Below, in pieces: positions 11,201 to 20,500 of a DNA stretch of 64,000 bases (positions within the stretch are counted from its first letter, which is position 1; the number at the start of each line of letters is the position of its first letter). Origin of the DNA: Stomoxys calcitrans (taxonomy: Eukaryota > Arthropoda > Insecta > Diptera > Muscidae). Location of the stretch: NCBI RefSeq assembly GCF_963082655.1, contig NC_081556.1, forward strand, positions 151,242,501 to 151,306,500, read 5' to 3'. The position numbers and the translations under genes were made by a program. The notes beneath the pieces are model-generated. The model ran no database searches. It saw only the letters and a list, made by a program, of their open reading frames with translations, and was not told the DNA's origin.

Positions 11201-11257
11201 GTAACACCCTATTTTGCACTTACAGGCTATAATATGATCACACATGCGGATGCCTAA
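8105..11257 (+). CDS. pol: Pol polyprotein of the LTR retrotransposon (protease, RT, RNase H, integrase core)
   Basis: An open frame in -1 relative to gag, with no suitable own ATG, expected to be reached by frameshifting. Counting residues from 8105: aspartic protease with LMDSGAS near 181; reverse transcriptase with VYLDD (YLDD at 479-482), LCLDARELN and SAIDLKDAFW; RNase H beginning IQCDASNVGVGAVLF (first Asp at 628) with TDHSSLQWL. The integrase zinc domain is H827-X5-H833-X29-C863-X2-C866. The integrase core has Asp896 (VDFLGP), Asp956 (HSDNG) and Glu991 (SNASERVN), with 34 residues between the last two. The order protease-RT-RNaseH-integrase defines Ty3/gypsy. The frame ends at TAA 11255-11257, before the integrase C-terminal part, although the same frame stays open afterwards. 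The core motifs look intact. Confidence 0.94.
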   Translation: MFQMWVRRRDLTKVSSLRGKPGKEHAANWAHMFERRDSSVEAEPPVKCPDEQHLNIQSYCLTTGNTIDNQPDFDNLTPTSAKRTPGQINIQKPTCSHNHERKLKAIIPYNDRLERYERIRSEIFKDFVPGTSKRILKARKGYERRKKERHEIASACLNIENDIRPYMNVKLNGHEFKGLMDSGASISCLGSSCLENVRKIGSSLINFKSKVKIADGKEQTIIGKVKLTVECGDKKSEMLFYLVPSLRQELILGYDFWNELGIRICFDNMINEIDYSPVENTPIHELSPLQEIVLEDVKRSFRCYSEFGLGKTHVERHIIDIGDAAPRKMRYFPVSPAVQRLMYDELDRMLELDVIEIAENAEWNNRVTLVVKPGKNRLCLDARELNKVTRKDAYPLPNIDGLLARLGDTHFISAIDLKDAFWQIPLEESSRPLTAFTVQGRPHYQFKVMPFGLCNAAQRMCRLMDKVIPSELRDRIFVYLDDLLVVSPNFETHMQMLKTVGQKLTAAGLTINMGKSKFCHKELRYLGYIVGGGKLKTDTSKVEAIANIKPPRCAKDVRKFLGTVGWYRRFIYEYSTLTAPLTDTLKKSPKFSMTPEALAAFEQLKFRLISSPVLTSPNFDKPFFIQCDASNVGVGAVLFQKDNDNEERPIEYFSRKLNSAQRNYSTTEKECLAVLLAIERFRQYVELMEFTVITDHSSLQWLMRQHDLNGRLARWSLKLQGYKFTIEHRKGTKNVVPDMLSRLDMEEVEFERTGIIDFNSKEFESEKYLKLIDTVEQNKNRLPDLKVSEGVVYKRVKFNREETQTEEDCWRIWLPENLTDEVIRKSHNENTSHGGIAKTLYDIRQFFYWPLMVSQIKTFISMCDTCKETKHPRQTLRPPMGKETTTTRPFQKIYVDFLGPYPRTCSGKAFIFIVLDHKTKFVILKAMPKATVKFVNKFLIEEVFHKFGVPEIIHSDNGKQFISDAFQNMLKIFGIRHMRTAIHSPQSNASERVNQTILSSIRSYLQTDQKRWDENLSRIECSVRTTVHASTGVTPYFALTGYNMITHADA
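8159..8165 (+). promoter_or_regulatory. -1 ribosomal frameshift heptamer GGGAAAC
   Basis: Within the gag/pol overlap the gag codons read G GGA AAC, which fits the X XXY YYZ rule exactly, and GGGAAAC is a known retroviral gag-pro slip site. Slippage by -1 moves ribosomes into the pol frame, which is open here. A downstream pseudoknot is expected, but I did not fold the RNA. Confidence 0.72.
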
Positions 11258-11608
11258 GAAATCTTAAGGAAATTAGGAGCACTTTCTGATGGCGATACAC
11301 AAATTTTACCAAAAGCGGCACAAATGCAATTGCTCACAGATAAAATAAAAGAAAAATTACACGAGGCTTATGTGCGAAATGAAAGGACGTACAACAAGAG
11401 ATCCAAAAATGTACAATTCAAACCTGGACAAGAAGTTTTTAGAAAAAATTTTGTCCAAAGCAATTTCTCAAAAGGTATTAATGCAAAGCTATGCAAACAG
11501 TGGCTCAAATGTCGAATAAGAAGACCTATTGGAAACTGCCAATATGAAATTGAGAATTTAAATGGAAAACTAATCGGAATAATTCACGCTCAACATTTGA
11601 AACAATAG
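11258..11608 (+). pseudogene. pol: Distal end of pol (integrase C-terminal region) behind an in-frame stop
   Basis: In the same frame as pol and open from directly after the TAA at 11255-11257 to a stop at 11606-11608. It encodes text typical of the integrase C-terminus: LHEAYVRNERTYNKRSKNV, FKPGQEVF and a GPY/F-like RRPIGNCQYEIENLNGK, ending HAQHLKQ. One substitution has therefore split a frame that should run to 11608. The stop could be read through at low level, but nothing here suggests a programmed signal. Confidence 0.85.
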
Positions 11609-12657
11609 ACAGACCTAAACAAACCCTACACCTAACTTAAAGCTACGCTGTACTAGACTTTATAGCTATGAGTATTAGTAACTCTTACCTATGGCTCTTG
11701 CCATAATTAGGTTGCAATTATTTTATAGATGTCAGATCATAGCAGCATACTAGATGTTTCCTATGTTGCCCATTATTGACCTGAAATTTAGAAATGAAAG
11801 AAATATATTAGAAAATGTATGAGAAAGAATACCTGAAAAGAGGAGAAAACGAATTAGAATATTGCAATAGATGAATTTCAAAAAATATACTTATCTTCTC
11901 ATTACAGATCCTTAGGTGTTTGATTGTGTTGTTAGCTCTGACGGACAGACATGCGTGTGCATCATTTTGTATGGACATCGTTAGATGGTATTCACCCATA
12001 GATTTTGTTACCTGCTACCTACAAACATATTTTTGGGGCAATACAGGAATTATGCCAATGAATAGGCAGGGACGGTAGTTGCACCCAATTAGGCACACAC
12101 AGTAATGAGGTGATTTGACAATTTGTCATAGACTTTCCAGCGTCCATTCGTAATTATTTTGCACACATTTTATACAGGCTTTTACGGCAGGCCATTTGTT
12201 TTCGTATCTAACTTTCATAGAAAATCCAATCTCAAGGGACATTTGTGAAACATACTTCTTGTTGCCACTAGGCAATATAAAGGCAAAGAGGCTTTTAGAT
12301 TTCAACATTTTGTCAGCGACAGGAAACTTCCACAACACAGACAACAAACTTTTGTAATTGTTTTTAAGATATTTGTTTCACAAATGGATTTCCATGTTTG
12401 GCATATCTTTCTGTAAGAGATAGACTTTTACTTTAAAATGTACATTATTTCTTTTCATTTGCAATTTTCTTACCTTTTGCTTGTGTACGTTAGGATTTTG
12501 CCTTGGAATTTTTTTTGTCACCTTGGGTATTTGTTTTGGTTGATATCTACATGCAACAATGACAAATAACGACCACAATTAACATTTTTAGCACGCATTT
12601 AGTTTGAGCCTTTCCCAGCTATTTTAATTTCACTGGCTACATAAAAATAGCTGGCTT
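11609..12657. other. Non-coding tail of the retrotransposon between pol and 3' LTR
   Basis: About 1 kb with no env-like open frame on the plus strand. Two short minus-strand frames (12126-12347 and 12378-12578) show no recognisable family. A purine-rich stretch lies near 11795-11855, but the bases directly before the 3' LTR (ataaaaatagctggctt) are not a classical polypurine tract. Confidence 0.55.
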
Positions 12658-15147
12658 TGTAACGACCACTATATCTGTTGTGTTGTCATTTCGTGTGTCC
12701 TTTCTATTTTCTTTTGACATTTTCTATTTTATGGACATTCACAATGGTGATTTTCAGTGGCACAACCTATACATGAGCGTGGGACGTACAACAGGGTTTG
12801 CCATCTGTGCAGCAGAACAGGGTTGTATGTGAACGGCCAGGGTCTGGCAAACTATCACTTTCGAGAGAGGGGTTGCCATGAGAGAGTCAGAGTTTGATCA
12901 TTTTTCCAGAGACATATTTTTTCCAGTCATTTCATTTTACTGAAATGTGACTGATTTGAGGGAACGTAAGCGTGCACATGTTCTTTTTCGTTTGGACATC
13001 TATACAACTCACACGTTTTAGCTCCACCCAAATTGGAGTGTTTAAATATTACGTTGAGAAGAGATATTTTATAAGTGATTCAATTGAAAAGTTTTCGTTA
13101 GAATTAATTAAATTATTGACAAATGTGCGATAAGTTTTTTTTTGGATTTGAAAGATTATTCAAAGGTAAGAAAGTATATCGTGCTTGTTGTTTTGTATAG
13201 GGAGTCGAATTGTTCCAAATGACCATGTGCGATGAAATTCTGACGGATTTTTGTTTTTTTTTTTTGTGTAAATTTTATAGAAATTGTGACATGATTGTTA
13301 AGTAAGCTTAAATAGCTAATTATTCGGCAGTAATTTACATGAAATACGAAGTTTTTTTTTACCCTTTTTGTTGCTAGTTGCAGTAAATGTCACTACAATT
13401 ATTTCCCAGTAATTTCCATGTAAACGGTTGCACACGTGAAACGCAGATTAAGACATCGTTTTCGGTTAGACAGAACAAGGCATGGTCATTAGAATATGTA
13501 CTCTGTCTTGAGGATTTGCGAATTATCTTATAGCTATATATTTTTTAATTGGCATAGGGACAACATAGGTGCGCCATCTCTAATTTGGCCGACGCACGTG
13601 TTTTTTTTTTGGTCGGTACAGTACGACCAGTTCTGAAAGTGGGGCCAAGTTTCAACATGGTTAGTGGGACCAGATGACATTGTGGGACGCATGCATTGAA
13701 GCCAGAGCTGGAATGATTGCGAAAGATTTCACTCGCACAGTAAGACACGAAAGTATTCGTATACCTACTTACATAATTGTGTTAATGCCATTTATCCCAT
13801 TGTGCCGTCCTATATATTAACTAACTTGACTAACTAGATACAAACGAAACGAAACTAGATCTAACGAAAAGCAAAACTTAATTGTGTACAACAAGTTAAA
13901 AAGATCTAAAAAAAGGTAAAAAAAGAAAAAATTATAGAGAGAAATCAAAGAAGAATTAACAAAAATCAAGAAAAAAAGAAATTAAAACCAAATTTGCTTA
14001 AGAAATGGTATACGATATTATTATCATTTCTTAACCAAATTTGGCGCCAACATATTTATCAAAGAAGTAAAAATATATATATATATATACAGGTATATAG
14101 AAAAGAAAAAACTACAAAACTACATAAATGTTTGTACAAAGTAAGAATAAGAATAACGTTCAGAAGCAATAAAAAAAAAACGAAAGTAAATTAATCACTA
14201 AAATAAATAAATAAAAAAAATTAATTATATGTTTATATATGTGTATATACATATTTATGTGTGCACTTGTGCATAGGTGTGTTGATATATATATATATAC
14301 ATATTCATAAATACATACACATATAATTCATATAAAGTATCACAAATTTGAAAAGAAAAATAATTATATTTGAATTAAAATTTAAATTTGAAAAGTCATT
14401 ATAAAAGAGGACAGAACGAAGAGAAAAATTAAAAAAAAAAAAACATTATTAAACTAATTAATATATGTGCAATATATATAAGAATATACAAAAATATATA
14501 TATTTAAAACAAAGAAAAACCTTATTGAGACAAAATTTGTATATATATAATAAAAAAACAGAACATCTTATCTATTTCCTTAAGCCCAATTAAAATATTT
14601 AAAAATTTATTAAAACAAATGTAAACTTTTATATAAAATTTTTTTTTATAATAATAAAAAAATAATTTATGTTATGTAGTTTGTAAAAGGAACTAATATG
14701 TGTTGAATAATTTACCATAGGCTGAAAATGTAACGGTTATTCAATGTGAAATGGAAATTTAAAGTTTGGGGTATTTTCAAATATAATATGGCGCAGAAAA
14801 TACCATGGATGGCAATAAGTCATATGGGGTGGGCAGCCCGGGAGAAAATAACATCTAAACTCTCCCATGAAAAGATGTAACCCACATCAGAATTAAACAA
14901 ACGGGCCACAGACAATTATCACTAATCAGATTTTTTTTATCAGTATATTTGACCATCTTTTTTTTTTAACACTAATTTTTGAAAAACCGGTACAAATTTA
15001 AATGTACAGCCGTTAGCGGAAAAGAACCTCCCCATCCGGCGAGCTAAGCCGCAGCCAACACCCAAGTACCGGATCCGCTTCACAAAGGCTATGATTTGGG
15101 ATAACAAAACCCAAGTCAAAGTCTCTGTGCACAACCAGGTTGACACA
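12658..15147 (+). repeat. 3' long terminal repeat (2490 bp)
   Basis: Partner of 3354-5749. It is 94 bp longer because of a segment near 13255-13360 flanked by T runs. Other differences seen by eye are single substitutions (for example attagtt/attaatt, ttttcgttg/tttttgttg, gtgcaatt/gtgcactt, atgtacaat/atgtgcaat). Confidence 0.95.
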
Positions 15148-15151
15148 AGAA

Positions 15152-15479
15152 ATAAGCTGATTTTTAGAAATTCGTGCGCAGCAAAAGACGCATGGTATGT
15201 AACTCAACCCAAAGAACGCATAAGTGCTTCGCGTGGTATATAACTCCAGAGCTTATTCGGTTCAAGGTAAAAATTCTAAATTTAATATTAAATTAAATCA
15301 ATTTAATTGAGGACTGAAAAGTGACTTAAAATTTATAGTAGCATATTTTTATGCCTTCGATTGGGTTACGTTGCAAATTGCACATATCAAGTTTTAGAAG
15401 CTGTCGAAAAGGTTGGTTTGAATCCTGTCGAGTATATGAGACCAAATATTGTGGAATGCTTTGTTTTTATACGGAGTAG
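15152..15479. other. Flanking DNA with a possible SINE-1 scrap
   Basis: Around 15385-15445 the text 'ggtttgaatcctgtcgag...gagacc' resembles the B-box part of SINE-1. Nothing else recognisable. Confidence 0.3.
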
Positions 15480-15720
15480 ATATAATTGCAGTCGCGGAAA
15501 ATCAGCGGTATCGAGTGTCAGTGAGAGGATATGTGGCACCGGCTCTTGCTTAAATACTGAGTGCCTATGTTGTTCGATATGACAAGGTGAGTTATTGTCG
15601 CCTTTAAATGACCAATGCCCACTTTGTTCTCGCGGCTATCGGCCCCATGTACTGGAATAAACTTGCTCACCTATAGGAGCTTGACGAGGATCCCTACCTC
15701 CATATGTGGCTACTACAACA
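15480..15720 (-). repeat. Dispersed repeat G, copy 2
   Basis: Reverse-complement match to 1085-1400 (shared: gagcttgacgagg, gtggcaccggctcttgc). A CAA-rich tail (ctacaacaacaacg) lies at the plus-strand right edge, similar to the tail at 871-882. Confidence 0.5.
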
Positions 15721-15759
15721 ACAACGTTAGAACTATTTGTCGGCTGTTGTAATCCCCTC

Positions 15760-16241
15760 CAAGACATTAACCATGACATAACTACCAGGTAGTGTACCGT
15801 AAACAGCTGAGTACAATTTTCTCGCGAAGTGCAGTATCTGTCAACGAGTTTTGGTTGTGTGTGTGTATTATAATTAAGAACTATAAAACACACAAACAAC
15901 GAAAAATGGCGCCAACTAGTAACATACTCAAAATCAGAGTTGCACTAATCACTGATTTTGACAGATAGTGAACTTAATATTTTGTTGTAGGGCAACTGCC
16001 ACTATCTGTAATTAATATATCTTATCATTAACCCAGGAAGTGTACAGGAAACAGCTGTGTACAATTTTTTTCGTGAAGTGCAGTATCTGCGAACGAATTT
16101 TGGTTGTGTGTGGAAAACGAAAAGTGGCGCGAACTAGTAACACACACAAAACCAGAGTTGCACTAATCATTGAATTTGACAGATAGTGCACTCAATATTT
16201 TGTTGTTTGGCAACTGCACCTATATGTATGAATATATCTTG
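15760..16241 (-). mobile_element. hAT-like MITE X, copy 5, interrupted by copy 4
   Basis: A minus-orientation copy whose right terminus (caagacattaac, cf. catgacataactac in other copies) is split from its body (ccaggaagtgtac..., from 16033) by another copy of the same MITE at 15772-16024. It ends in atatatcttg, the complement of the family's left end CAAGATATAT. The outer target duplication is too decayed to be sure of. Confidence 0.6.
15772..16024 (-). mobile_element. hAT-like MITE X, copy 4, nested in copy 5
   Basis: Family ends CATGACATAACTACCAGGTAG and, on the other side, CTATCTGTAATTAATATATCTT. Flanked by acattaac / tcattaac, an 8-bp duplication with one mismatch. Confidence 0.72.
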
Positions 16242-16281
16242 CTCCTGCCATTAATGCAGGCGTCATGTGTAAGGCATTTAG

Positions 16282-16365
16282 CCGTGTAAAACTTCTAAGT
16301 GGAGGTTTCGGTCATCGTCACGCCTTTCGGAGTTGATTGTAATAAGAAGTTTGCTTTATAGTTGA
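16282..16365 (+). repeat. SINE-1 relic (body only)
   Basis: Text such as 'gtgtaaaacttct' and 'cacgcctttcgga' matches the middle of SINE-1. Both ends are lost. Confidence 0.4.
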
Positions 16366-16489
16366 GATAATATTTGAATTTTAAACTGATATGAGAGTAT
16401 TCTCTCTGCTCTTTCTCAACGGGACTATCGTGATCAAATTTGTATTCATAGTAACCTCAAGCCCAGGACAGCATAAGGTATTCATATAT

Positions 16490-17487
16490 ATATATATACT
16501 TTTGTTATAAAACCAAAAACCCATATAAACCAATCTGCCGATTTATGGTCTTAGGCCCATAAAAGCCACATTTAATATCCGATTTTGCTGAAATTTGGGG
16601 CAGTGAGTTGTGTTAGGCCTTTCGATATCTTTCTTCAATTTCGCCCAAATCGGTTCAGATTTGGATATAGCTGTCATATTAACCGATCTCTCGATTTAAG
16701 GTCTTGGGCCAATAAAAGGCGCATTTATTGTCCGATGTCGCCGAAATTTGGGACAGTGAGTTGTGTTAGGCCCTTCAACATTCTTCCACAATTTGGCCCA
16801 GATGGGTCTAGATTTGGATATAGCAGCCATATAGATCGATCTTTCGATTTAAGGTTTTGGGCCCATAAAAGGCGCATTTATTGTCCGATGTCGCCGAAAT
16901 TCGGGACAGTGCGTTAAGTTGAGCCCCACGACATATTTCTGCCAATTGGCCTAGATCTAACAAGATTTGGATATAGCTGCCATAAAAGTGCCTTTTTATT
17001 TATTCATTCAGAACATGTAACAAGTCCGACGTCGCTGAAATTTGGGACAGTGAGTTGTATTAGGCTCTACTACATTTTTTGAAACTTGGCCCAAATCGGT
17101 CCAAATTTGGATATAGCTGCCATATATACCGATATCGCGATTTAAAGTCTTGGCCCCATAAAAGGCGCATTTATAATCAGATTTCACTGAAATTTGACAC
17201 AGTGACTCATGTTAGGCTTTTCCACATCCGTGTCGTATATGGTTTAAATCGGTTTATTTTTAGATATATCTACCAAAAGGACGAATATTTTGTTATATAC
17301 AATTAAACAATGACTTGTACTTATTAGTATTTGGTCCAAATCGGAACATATTTCGCTATAGCTGCAATGGGGCATTAGGTATGCATTTTTCATCAAATTT
17401 TGACGAAAGGTGTTTTACACATATACACCCGAGGTGGTGGGTATCCAAAGTTCGGCCCGGCCGAACTTTACGCCTTATTACTTGTTT
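16490..17487 (+). mobile_element. Family B 153-bp-array element, left-truncated
   Basis: Tandem diverged units on the pattern gccatatagaccgatct, aggcgcatttattgtccg, gaaatttgggacagtgag, gatttggatatagct. It ends with the family right end: gaggtggtgggtat, a TTCGGCCCGGCCGAA palindrome, then cttattacttgttt. The last unit sits next to the 3' end of the minus-strand secreted-peptide gene. Open frames inside are repeat by-products. Confidence 0.75.
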
Positions 17488-17571
17488 TTGAATAGCATTG
17501 AAATTATTTTCATATTTGTTTAAAAATAACTTATATAATAAATTAAAAAATGTAATTAACTTTAAAGAGTT

Positions 17572-20500
17572 CTAGTGAATGCCCTCCAGTGGGGTATATG
17601 TTTTGTATTGATAGAGATCGGGTCCACCGTAACCATACAGTAATTTACCACGTCCATTGGCATCATAGTAGGGATAACGATATTTGGGTCTGAAATTATA
17701 AACATAATAAATGTTTTACAGAATAATGATGCATTTAGAAATTGCATTATGTACTTACCTTTCAAAGTACTGGAAATTAGGAGCCCTTGGTTGGACTGTG
17801 GCATTAACTAAGCGAAGAAAGCATACAACTACCACTAGAAACTGAAAATAAATAGAAGAAAATAATAAAAAGCTTAAAGGGAGATACAAGAAATTTTATA
17901 TATTATCATATTCAATCAATAAAAATTTTATAACTAATAACAACGTCAAATTCTTATACAATGCTACATTTTTATACCCACCGCTATACTGTGGGGTTAG
18001 ACCGTCCCATGCTATAAAGAAGAACATTTTTTTTGCAAATAGAGAAACGCATACCCTCCCGGATTTGTAAGAAATTTAGTATGAGAGCTATATTTAAATC
18101 TGAACCAATTTTTACAAAAATTGATACCACCTTAGTTACAAAAAAAGGTCAGACGACATAGCTAAGCCGAATCAAATCATAAATTTCGAGTCGATCATCA
18201 TAGCCACAGTAGTGGTGCAGGGTCCAGTTTGTGGTTTTGTAATAAATTCCATATAAATGTATAAGTAGGTTAGGCAAGGTTAGGTTGAAAAGAGGGTGCG
18301 GATATTAATCTGCCCATGCCGCTGTGGACATACACTTAAGCTAGTATTCGGCTTGTTGTGCACTACTCAGTAGTATAAAGCAAGATATATTAATTTACTG
18401 GTAGTGGTTGTTGCCCAACAACAAAATATTGAATGCACTATCTGCCAAAATTAGTGATTAGGGCAACTCTGATTTTGTGTATGCTACTAGTTCGCGCCAT
18501 TTTTCGTTGATTGTTAGCTTCGTTGATTGTTAGCTTCGTTGATTCTTAGCTATAATACATACGCACAACCGAAACTCGTTGACAGATAGTCAACGAGTTC
18601 GCGAGAAAAAATTTTACCCAGCTGTTTACGGTACACAACCTGACAATTATGTCATGGTATAAAGTAAGCTCAAAAAGGAAATCTAAGTTAGGAATTCCGT
18701 GCTACTTACAAAATTCTTAATTCTTTCCATACCACGCCCCTAAGTTGGTTCATGTCTGGTATTGTGTCCCCACCTAAGTACCGGTGTTTGTATACTTAGT
18801 TTACCAATTTCATGCTAGGATCTTAAACACTCAACTAGATTCCTGAGAAAGCACTTTATTCACTTTGAACGTCGTGGCGGCACGGGATATCCAAGATATA
18901 TTCATTTACAGGTAGTGGCAGTTGCCTAACAACAAAATATTGAGTGCACTATTTGTCAAAATCATTGGTTAGCGCAACTCTGATTTTGTGTATGTTACTA
19001 GTTCGCGCCATTTTTCGTTGTTTGTGTGTTATGGTTCCTACCTATAACAGAAATCAACCAATCAAAACTCGTTGACCGATAGTGCACTTCGCTAGAGAAA
19101 ATTTGTAATCAGCTGTTTACGGTACACTACCTGGTAATTATATCATGGGGATATCGTTATTGGGATCAAAAGGAAAACAAAGGAGGGTATGCGTTTCAAA
19201 AAACAAAAAATAAAATACTTTTGGTTTTTTGGGACTTTCTAGTCACTCTGTTTGCAACATCTCGAAATATGGATCTGCGATACCATAAAGAATATACACT
19301 TCTAGACTTTTTGTTGTAAAAGTTCGACTTTTCGATGAAACTGATCACCTGGGTTCGAATCCTGGCGAGACCATCAGAAAAAATTTTCAGCGGTGGTTTT
19401 CCGTTTATAATGATACAATCAACATTTGTGAGGTATTATGCCATGTAAAACCCCGGATTAAATGGCTTGATCATCTGATTTCCCTTTATAAAATTAAATC
19501 CGGATTTAAGGAGCAGTGTAAACGGGTTTTAAAAACTTCTCTTTAAAGAGGTTTCGCACTGTGGCACCCCGTTCAGACTCGGCCTTTTAAAGGACGCCCC
19601 TTATAATTGAGCATAAACTTGAATCGGACTGCACTCAGTTTTTTTTATATTTTTTTTACTAAATTTCAAAAGTTTACACATTCCCGCCTATTTTTCCCCT
19701 TTTTTATACCCACTACCTTAGGATGGGGTATACTACTCTTGTCATTCCGTTCGTAACACCTCGAAATATTGATCTGGGACCCCATAAAGTATCTATATAC
19801 TTGATCGTCTCGACATTCTGAGTCGAACTTGCCATGTCCGTCCATTCGTCTGTCGGAATCACGATAGCGGCCGAACGCGTGAAATTTTGCACAGATATTT
19901 TACATTGAGGTAAGTCGTTGGGGATTGTAAATGGGCCATATCGGTTCAGATTTGGATATAGCTCCCATATAAACCGATGTCCCTATTTGACTTCTTGAGC
20001 TCCTGGAAGCCGTAATTTTTGTCCGATTTGGCTGAAATTTTGCTTGTAGTGTTCTGATATGACTTATGACCAACAACTGTGCCAAGTACGGTCCAAATCG
20101 GTATATAACCTGATATAGCTCCCATAAAAACCGATCTCTTGACATGACCTTTTGAGGCCCTACAAGTCGCAATTTTTGTCCGATTTGGCTGAAATTTTGC
20201 ATGTTCTGTTATGACTCGACAACTGTGCCAAGTATGGTTAAAATAAGTCTATAAGTCCATGATTCGCCCCGGCCGAACTTAGCACTCTTTGACTTGTTTT
20301 AGTCCTATCCTGTGGAAGGAATGTAAAATCTTAACGGTTTGTATTATTGAAGAGAGGATCTTCAATAAATTTTTAAACAAGAATACCACCACTTTGTCGT
20401 CGGCATCTTTTGGAGGGTTGGGGTTTGATATTCACGGTTGTGATTTCTTTTCACACTAAAAGTATGAATAACCATGTTTTTTTTTATTGAGTGCTCCCAT

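Larger units (their letters stand above)
3354..15147 (+). mobile_element. Ty3/gypsy LTR retrotransposon, Osvaldo/Ulysses-like, complete insertion
   Basis: An 11.8-kb element bounded by two LTRs that begin TGTAACGACC and end GACACA (TG...CA). It is flanked by the 4-bp target duplication AGAA (3350-3353 and 15148-15151), the usual Ty3/gypsy size. Order: LTR, tRNA-Lys primer site, gag, pol in -1 frame (protease, RT, RNase H, integrase), about 1 kb of non-coding tail, LTR. There is no env. Long LTRs together with a tRNA-Lys primer are known for Osvaldo and Ulysses of Drosophila, hence the subgroup call (inference). Comparing the LTRs by eye I found about four substitutions and one 94-bp length difference, so insertion was recent. 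The copy is non-autonomous as it stands because pol has one in-frame stop (11255-11257). Confidence 0.95.

Noticed and set aside
11808..12578. Antisense or env-like open frames in the retrotransposon tail
   Set aside because: All under 75 codons, on the minus strand, without signal peptide, fusion or envelope features.
16490..17487. Regularly spaced repeats resembling a CRISPR array
   Set aside because: Units are 153 bp, diverged along their whole length, with no short identical repeat/unique spacer structure, in a eukaryotic genome.
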